Source: Actinomycetota bacterium
Lineage (GTDB): Bacteria; Actinomycetota; Actinomycetes; Actinomycetales; Microbacteriaceae
DNA length: 40,688 nucleotides
Reading direction: 5' to 3'
NCBI GenBank assembly: GCA_018268455.1
Contig: JAFDWM010000298.1
Location: 1-40,688 of the forward strand
Shown here one piece after another: positions 33,381 through 40,688 of the stretch (positions are counted from its first letter, which is position 1; each line of letters opens with the position of its first letter). The position numbers and the translations under genes were made by a program. The notes under the pieces are model-generated. The model was not told the origin of the DNA. It did no database searches and saw only the letters and a list, made by a program, of their open reading frames with translations.

Positions 33381-33998
33381 ATGAGCACCGCACGCGCCGT
33401 CCGCCGGCCCTGGACCGACCTGCGCTTCTTCATCGGCCTCGCCCTGATCGTCCTCGCCGTCGCCGGCGTGTGGTTCATCGTCGCAGCCGCCAAGCAGACC
33501 AGTCCGGTGCTGCAGGCCGCGCACACGATCGTCCCGGGCGAGCCGCTGACCTCCGCCGACGTGCGCGTCGTCGACGTCGCCCTCGGCACCGTCGGCACCG
33601 GCTATCTCACGCCGGGCACGCTCGAGCCCGGGCTCATCGCCGCACGCACGATCACGGAGGGCGAGCTGGTGCCGGTCGCCGCCGCCGCGGATGCCGATGC
33701 GGGGCGCACCACCGCCGTCGTCATCCGCAGCGCGGTGCCGGTGCCGTCCACCGTCGCCAAGGGCACGGAGGTTGAGCTGTGGTCCGCCGCACCGCTCGCG
33801 GAGGGGCGCGGCTTCGAGGAGCCGCGCGTGCTGCTGCCTGATGCCACGGTCGCCTCCATCGACCGCGACGAAGGCCCGCTCTCCGCGAAGACCGTCACGC
33901 TGGAGCTCGTCGTGGACCGTGCCGCGGTCGGCGATGTGCTCACCGCGCTCACCGGAGGCGCTTCGCTCTCCGTCGTGCCGAAGGGGGCCCGGTCGTGA
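33381..33998 (+). CDS. SAF-domain membrane-anchored protein (CpaB-like)
   Basis: 205-aa protein with one N-terminal transmembrane helix (about 14-34, FFIGLALIVLAVAGVWFIVA) and an external SAF domain (about 45-115; AAHTIVPGEPLTSADVRVVDV and LIAARTITEGELV). This is the fold of CpaB/FlgA-type pilus and flagellar assembly proteins. A second beta-rich part runs to the end. There is no pilin, TadA/B/C or secretin gene in the window. Its stop overlaps the start of the ATPase gene (GTGA), so the pair is co-translated. A role in a reduced surface-assembly system is possible but not shown. Confidence 0.82.
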   Translation: MSTARAVRRPWTDLRFFIGLALIVLAVAGVWFIVAAAKQTSPVLQAAHTIVPGEPLTSADVRVVDVALGTVGTGYLTPGTLEPGLIAARTITEGELVPVAAAADADAGRTTAVVIRSAVPVPSTVAKGTEVELWSAAPLAEGRGFEEPRVLLPDATVASIDRDEGPLSAKTVTLELVVDRAAVGDVLTALTGGASLSVVPKGARS

Positions 33999-35242
33999 CC
34001 GGTGTCGTGCTCGCACTGCCCGCCGAGCGCGCGCATTCCCTCGCCGAGGAGCTCGAGCTGGCCGGCGTGGAGGTCATCGTCCGGATGGCACCCGAGGATG
34101 CTGCCCGGCTCTCCGCGCACGCCCCGGAGCTTCATGACGCGGACGCGCTGATCATCCCCGCCGACCGGGGCTGGCTGAGCGCCGCCCTCCGCAGCGCGTG
34201 CGACCGGGCCGGAGTGCGGATCCAGACGCTCGGCGACGGCCCCTCAGCGGCCCGGGTGGCGCGCCGGCACGGGCTCGCCGCTCCCCTGCCGCAGACCGCC
34301 AGCGGCTGGGATGTCGCAGATGCGCTGCGCGCCGACGTCTCCGTTCCGGTCGGCTCGGATGAGGATGCGGAATCCGACGCTCCGCGCAACCGGATCATCA
34401 CCGTCTGGGGCCCGCACGGCGCCCCGGGGCGCAGCACTCTGGCCGTGCAGCTCGCCGCGGTGCTCGCCGCGCCCGATCGCGGCGTCGCCCTCGTCGACGC
34501 CGACACGCACGCACCATCGCTCGCTCTCATGCTCGGACTCACCGACGACGGGCCCGGCATCGCCGCCGCCTGCCGCCGCGCCGAGCTCGGCCTGCTCGAC
34601 GGCGCCGAGCTGAGCAGGCTCGCGACCCCGGTCGAGACGGCAGGAGGCACGATCGATGTGCTGGTCGGCCTCAACCGCCCCGGCCGCTGGCCCGAGCTCT
34701 CCGCGGCCCGGATGCAGGGCGCGCTGGAGGCCTGCCGCCGCTGGAGCGCGGTCACCGTGGTCGACGTCGCCGCCGCACTGGAGGCGGACGAGGAGATCGT
34801 GAGCGATCTGGACGGTCCGCGGCGCAATGCGGCCACCCTCGCCGCGCTGCGCGGCGCGGACCGGATCGTGGCGGTCGCGAACGCGGATCCGCTCGGCATC
34901 TCCCGCTTCGTGCGCGGGTATGCCGAGCTGCGCGCCGAGATCGGAGACGCTCCCGTGATGGTCGCGGTGAATCGGGTGCGCCCCGGTCCGCTCGGCGTCG
35001 ACGCCAGAGGGCAGATCCGGCGCGCGCTGGATCGCTTCTCCGGGATCCGCGACGTGCAGTTCCTGCCCGAGGATCGTCGCGCGCTCGACGCCGCCGCACT
35101 GCACGCCCGTCCGGTGACGGACGTCGCCGGACGCTCCGCGTTCACGACGGCCGTGCGTGCGCTCAGCAATGCGCTGCTACGCGACGAGCGCGCGGCAGCG
35201 CCCGCCAGGCGCCGCCGCCGAGACGCCCGCGTTCCGGCGTGA
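33995..35242 (+). CDS. CpaE/MinD-like P-loop ATPase with altered Walker A
   Basis: 415-aa protein. Residues 1-125 form a receiver-like N-terminal domain, as in CpaE, and residues 133-400 form a MinD/ParA-like ATPase. The P-loop reads GPHGAPGRST (139-148): the catalytic Walker lysine is Arg146 and the signature lysine position is His141. The downstream motif VALVDADTHAPS keeps Asp168 and Asp170. Related actinobacterial CpaE- and Ssd-like proteins also carry non-canonical P-loops, so this may be a family trait. ATP may bind without normal hydrolysis. The C-terminal ten residues are Arg/Ala-rich. It is coupled to the SAF gene and converges on the aminotransferase gene. Confidence 0.82.
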   Translation: MTGVVLALPAERAHSLAEELELAGVEVIVRMAPEDAARLSAHAPELHDADALIIPADRGWLSAALRSACDRAGVRIQTLGDGPSAARVARRHGLAAPLPQTASGWDVADALRADVSVPVGSDEDAESDAPRNRIITVWGPHGAPGRSTLAVQLAAVLAAPDRGVALVDADTHAPSLALMLGLTDDGPGIAAACRRAELGLLDGAELSRLATPVETAGGTIDVLVGLNRPGRWPELSAARMQGALEACRRWSAVTVVDVAAALEADEEIVSDLDGPRRNAATLAALRGADRIVAVANADPLGISRFVRGYAELRAEIGDAPVMVAVNRVRPGPLGVDARGQIRRALDRFSGIRDVQFLPEDRRALDAAALHARPVTDVAGRSAFTTAVRALSNALLRDERAAAPARRRRRDARVPA

Positions 35243-35266
35243 TCCCGAAAGTCGGCCGGGTGCGGA

Positions 35267-36487
35267 CTATTGGCGGTAGCCGGCCAGGAAGTTGCCGAGA
35301 CGCTCGATCGCCTCGGTGATCACGCGAGGCTCGGGCAGCGTGACCACCCTCAGGTGGTCGGGGCTCGGCCAGTTGAAGCCCGTGCCCTGCACCAGCAGGA
35401 TGTGCTCGGCGACGAGCAGGTCGTAGATCAGCTTCGCGTCGTCGCGGATCTCGTGCACGTTCGGGTCGAGTCTCGGGAACGCGTACAGGGCCCCCTCCGG
35501 CTTCACGCAGCTGACACCGGGGATCGCCTCCAGGCCCTGCCACGCCGCGTCCCGCTGCAGGTGCAGACGTCCCGTCGGCGCGATCAGCGCATCGATCGAC
35601 TGCACGCCCCCGAGCGCGGCCGCGACGGCCTGCTGCGCGGGCACGTTGGGGCAGAGCCGGGTCGACGCGAGCAGGGTGATGCCCTCCAGGAAGCCCTTGG
35701 CGTGCGCCTTGGGCCCCGTGATCACCATCCAGCCGGAGCGGAAACCCGCCACCCGGTACGTCTTGGACAGGCCGTTGAAGGTGAGGCAGAGCAGGTCGGG
35801 AGCGACCGTCGCGGTCGGGATGTGCTGTGCGTCGTCGAACAGGATCCGGTCGTAGATCTCATCGCTGAGCAGCAGCAGGTCGTGCTCGCGCGCGATCTGC
35901 ACCATGCCCTCGATCACCTCGCGCGAGTAGACCGCACCGGTGGGGTTGTTCGGGTTGATGATGACCATCGCCTTGGTCTGCGGCGTGATCTTGGACCGGA
36001 TGTCCTCGAGATCGGGGTTCCAGCCGTTCTCCTCGTCGCACAGATAGTGCACCGGGGTGCCGCCGGCAAGGCTCGTCATCGCGGTCCACAGCGGGTAGTC
36101 CGGCGCCGGGATGAGCACCTCGTCCCCGGAGTCGAGCAGCGCCTGCATGGTCATCGTGATGAGCTCGGAGACGCCGTTGCCGAGGTACACGTCATCGGGA
36201 TCCACGGCCGGGAAATCCGGCGTCTGCTCGTAGCGGCTGACCACGGCACGGCGCGCGGTGATGATGCCGCGGCTGTCGCTGTACCCGTGCGAGGCCGGCA
36301 GCGTCTCGATCATGTCGCGCACGATCTGATACGGCGCGTCGAAGCCGAAGATCGCCGGGTTTCCGGTATTCAGCTTGAGGACGGCGTGTCCCTCTGCCTC
36401 CAGCCGCGCCGCCTCGACCAGCGCGTTGCCGCGGATCTCGTAGAGGACGTTGCGCAGTTTGGAGGATTGATCGAAGGTTCTCGCCAT
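35267..36487 (-). CDS. Class I PLP aminotransferase, AlaA/AspC type
   Basis: 406-aa cytosolic aminotransferase, probably glutamate:pyruvate or aspartate type. NTGNPAIFGFDAP near residue 40 is typical of the AlaA group. YLGNGVSELI, NPNNPTGAVYS and LSDEIYDRILFD follow, and the PLP lysine lies in LSKTYRVAGFRSGW. Alanine synthesis is the most likely role in this subgroup, but specificity is not certain. A TAGTCT box six bases before the ATG at 36487 predicts a leaderless transcript, and a secA terminator precedes it. Confidence 0.92.
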   Translation of the reverse strand: MARTFDQSSKLRNVLYEIRGNALVEAARLEAEGHAVLKLNTGNPAIFGFDAPYQIVRDMIETLPASHGYSDSRGIITARRAVVSRYEQTPDFPAVDPDDVYLGNGVSELITMTMQALLDSGDEVLIPAPDYPLWTAMTSLAGGTPVHYLCDEENGWNPDLEDIRSKITPQTKAMVIINPNNPTGAVYSREVIEGMVQIAREHDLLLLSDEIYDRILFDDAQHIPTATVAPDLLCLTFNGLSKTYRVAGFRSGWMVITGPKAHAKGFLEGITLLASTRLCPNVPAQQAVAAALGGVQSIDALIAPTGRLHLQRDAAWQGLEAIPGVSCVKPEGALYAFPRLDPNVHEIRDDAKLIYDLLVAEHILLVQGTGFNWPSPDHLRVVTLPEPRVITEAIERLGNFLAGYRQ

Positions 36488-36493
36488 CCGGCC

Positions 36494-36499
36494 AGACTA
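36494..36499 (-). promoter_or_regulatory. Predicted -10 box (TAGTCT) for a leaderless aminotransferase mRNA
   Basis: TAGTCT on the reverse strand ends six bases before the ATG at 36487. Confidence 0.55.
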
Positions 36500-36532
36500 C
36501 CGCCGGGAGAGAACGCCTCCGTCCCCGGCGGC

Positions 36533-36558
36533 GGGAGCGGATCCGAAGACCCGCTCCC
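36533..36558 (-). terminator. Terminator-like hairpin after secA
   Basis: GGGAGCGG (36533-36540) and CCGCTCCC (36551-36558) pair perfectly with a 10-nt loop, six bases after the secA stop. A GGATCC sits at the stem-loop junction. Confidence 0.6.
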
Positions 36559-36563
36559 CCGAT

Positions 36564-39368
<2,805 letters not shown>

Positions 39369-39569
39369 GGATTCCATCTCCCTCGGGTGTCATGTGCCCG
39401 CGCGCGTCGCGCGCACGGCATACGGGTTCATGTTACCGGCCCGTGACCTCGGGATCCTGTGCGCACGGGTGGCTCCGCGGGAACGTTCGCTGTGAGCGTC
39501 GAAGCGGCCGATTCCCCTGCCGCGCGCTGCTCGACGAGAGCGACACGCGTCCGCGCTCCCGCCCGATGA

Positions 39570-39595
39570 TTTCCGCGTATGCATATGCTCGGAAA
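39570..39595. promoter_or_regulatory. Palindromic AT-rich region before padR
   Basis: TTTCCG (39570-39575) and CGGAAA (39590-39595) are inverted arms around a 14-nt core that holds the nested palindromes TATGCATA and GCATATGC. A TATGCT (39584-39589) could serve as -10. It is a candidate autoregulatory operator for the PadR protein. Confidence 0.45.
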
Positions 39596-39619
39596 CAGAT
39601 TCCGGGAAAAGAGATATCG

Positions 39620-40225
39620 ATGTCCGTTCGGCAGAGCCTCCTCGCCATCCTCGATCAGGGCCCCTGCTACGGCTACCAGCTGCGGCACGAGTTCGATCGC
39701 CGCACCGGATCCACCTGGCCGCTCAACGTCGGGCAGATCTACAACACGCTGGAACGCCTCGAACGCGACGGACTGGTCGAGCGCGGCGACGCCGACGAGG
39801 CCGGCCATGTGTACTGGGCGATCACCGGGGCCGGTGCCGCAGAGGTGGCCGGCTGGCTCTCCTCTCCCGAGCGGGCAGCCGGCACGCGGAACGAGCTGGC
39901 GATCAAGCTCGCCGTCGCCGCGACGCTGCCCGGGGTCGACGTGACGGCCGTGATCCAGACCCAGCGCCGCGCGTCCGTCGACCAGCTGCAGGAGCTGCAG
40001 CGCGCGACGGACGCCGGATCCGCACCGGACGGACCCGAGGAGCTGGCCCGCACACTGGTGGCCGACGCGATGATCTTCGCCGCCGAGGCCGAGGTGCGCT
40101 GGCTCGACCACATCGCACATCGCCTCACCCTGCACCCGCAGCACGCGCTCGAACTCGAGCTCTCCACCGAGCGCCCGAAGCGCGGCCGCCCGTCGAGGAG
40201 CGCGGCCGCGAGCACGGCGGCCTGA
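39620..40225 (+). CDS. PadR-family transcriptional regulator
   Basis: 201-aa regulator. The N-terminal winged helix (about 1-85) begins MSVRQSLLAILDQGPCYGYQL, with the family blocks VGQIYNTLERLERDGLVER and YWAITGAG. The C-terminal dimerisation helices (Vir_act_alpha_C type, about 95-185) end in a basic tail with RPKRGRPSRS. The in-frame ORF is longer, but the ATG at 39620 gives the family start; the upstream 75 codons cover the secA promoter side. Its target is unknown; no adjacent transporter gene is visible, although PadR regulators often control one. It diverges from secA. Confidence 0.88.
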   Translation: MSVRQSLLAILDQGPCYGYQLRHEFDRRTGSTWPLNVGQIYNTLERLERDGLVERGDADEAGHVYWAITGAGAAEVAGWLSSPERAAGTRNELAIKLAVAATLPGVDVTAVIQTQRRASVDQLQELQRATDAGSAPDGPEELARTLVADAMIFAAEAEVRWLDHIAHRLTLHPQHALELELSTERPKRGRPSRSAAASTAA

Positions 40226-40303
40226 CGCACCGGCGCATCCCGGATCCGTGCCATGATCGCCCAGGGCGTAGCCGATGCACAGCCAGGGCACGGCCCGGGC
40301 TCA

Positions 40304-40309
40304 TAGGAT
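40304..40309 (+). promoter_or_regulatory. Predicted -10 box (TAGGAT) for a leaderless mRNA
   Basis: TAGGAT ends seven bases before the ATG at 40317. No ribosome site is present. Confidence 0.5.
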
Positions 40310-40316
40310 CGGGGCC

Positions 40317-40688
40317 ATGGCCGGATTCTGGGGCAAGCGCAAACGCGAACAGGAAGAACTGCAGGCGCAGGACGCGGATCTCGCGCGCCGCGCGGAGCAG
40401 GCGATCGTGGCGGCGGACGAGCGGATCCGCACCTCGACGGACGAGCTCGCCTTCGCGACGGCGGAGCTGGGCGAGCAGATGACGGCCGACTTCCTGGCGG
40501 CGCTCAACGCCGTGCGCTCGCACATGGGCGAGGCCTTCCAGCTGCACCAGCTGAACCACGACGAGATCCCGGACACCCCCGAGGAGCTGCGCACCCGCAA
40601 CGCCCGCATCGTGCAGCTGTGCCAGTGGGCCGAGGATCTGATCGACGAGAAGTCCTCCGCGATCGCCGACTCCGTCAACCGCGTGCGC
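40317..40688 (+). CDS. Unknown coiled-coil protein, partial at the window end
   Basis: At least 124 codons, open to the last base of the window, so the C-terminus is missing. It begins MAGFWGKRKREQEELQAQDADL, a basic patch followed by a long charged helix. The region DELAFATAELGEQMTADFLAALN continues the helix, and later residues are also helical with HQLNHDEIPDTPEEL between helices. No signal peptide or membrane segment is visible and the family was not recognised. It lies downstream of padR and could be its target. A TAGGAT box seven bases upstream gives it a promoter of its own. Confidence 0.7.
   Translation, partial: MAGFWGKRKREQEELQAQDADLARRAEQAIVAADERIRTSTDELAFATAELGEQMTADFLAALNAVRSHMGEAFQLHQLNHDEIPDTPEELRTRNARIVQLCQWAEDLIDEKSSAIADSVNRVR

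Overview
The window is about 40.7 kb of very GC-rich DNA with densely packed genes on both strands. No rRNA, tRNA, CRISPR array, prophage or insertion sequence was recognised. It looks like chromosomal DNA from an actinobacterium, most likely a Microbacteriaceae member close to Microbacterium. The markers are WhiB1, a fused E2/E1 2-oxoglutarate dehydrogenase (Kgd), a SigR/RsrA thiol-stress pair, GuaB1, an Rv3235-family protein, a PdtaS-type kinase, and many start codons placed 6-7 nt after a TANNNT box, which predicts leaderless mRNAs. The genus is inferred from gene content only.

Layout. 188-5198: a five-gene ABC importer operon of the dipeptide/nickel class with ATGA-type overlaps. 5182-7245: reverse-strand GNAT acetyltransferase, uracil-DNA glycosylase and an SDR. 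7459-10123: metY and metX for direct sulfhydrylation to homocysteine, separated by a strong hairpin. 10133-12052: NUDIX hydrolase and MFS transporter. 12053-12367: the only gene-free stretch over 300 bp; it is locally AT-richer and holds an orphan terminator-like hairpin and a possible gene remnant. 12368-14972: an overlapping operon of NAD(P)HX dehydratase, GT87-like membrane glycosyltransferase and thiamine-binding protein. 15082-16149: an Old Yellow Enzyme. 16169-18608: two tandem CNNM/CBS membrane proteins preceded by a candidate proline-rich leader peptide. 18780-24074: divergent guaB1 and kgd. 24153-26445: an Eis-like acetyltransferase, then rsrA and sigR. 26504-29396: aroA, rsgA and a Bcp peroxiredoxin. 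29408-35242: a small membrane protein, whiB1, pdtaS, an Rv3235-family protein, an unknown coiled-coil protein, a small HTH protein, a SAF-domain protein and a CpaE/MinD-like ATPase. 35267-40688: an aminotransferase, secA, a PadR regulator and the start of an unknown coiled-coil protein.

The block sigR-rsrA / aroA-rsgA / whiB1-pdtaS / Rv3235 / secA contains the same families as the M. tuberculosis Rv3219-Rv3240 neighbourhood, in a different order.

The strongest candidate for an undescribed system is the CNNM leader. A 23-codon ORF beginning Met-Asp-Asp-Pro-Pro starts just after a TAGAAT box. Its stop overlaps the CNNM start (TGATG), and its last third contains a UUCG hairpin whose 3' arm is the CNNM Shine-Dalgarno sequence. 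This is the architecture expected of a translation-based Mg2+ sensor. Second candidates are a set of genes around a small HTH protein with a shared TGTGGATAAC motif, and a roughly six-fold excess of the palindrome GGATCC in every reading frame and between genes.
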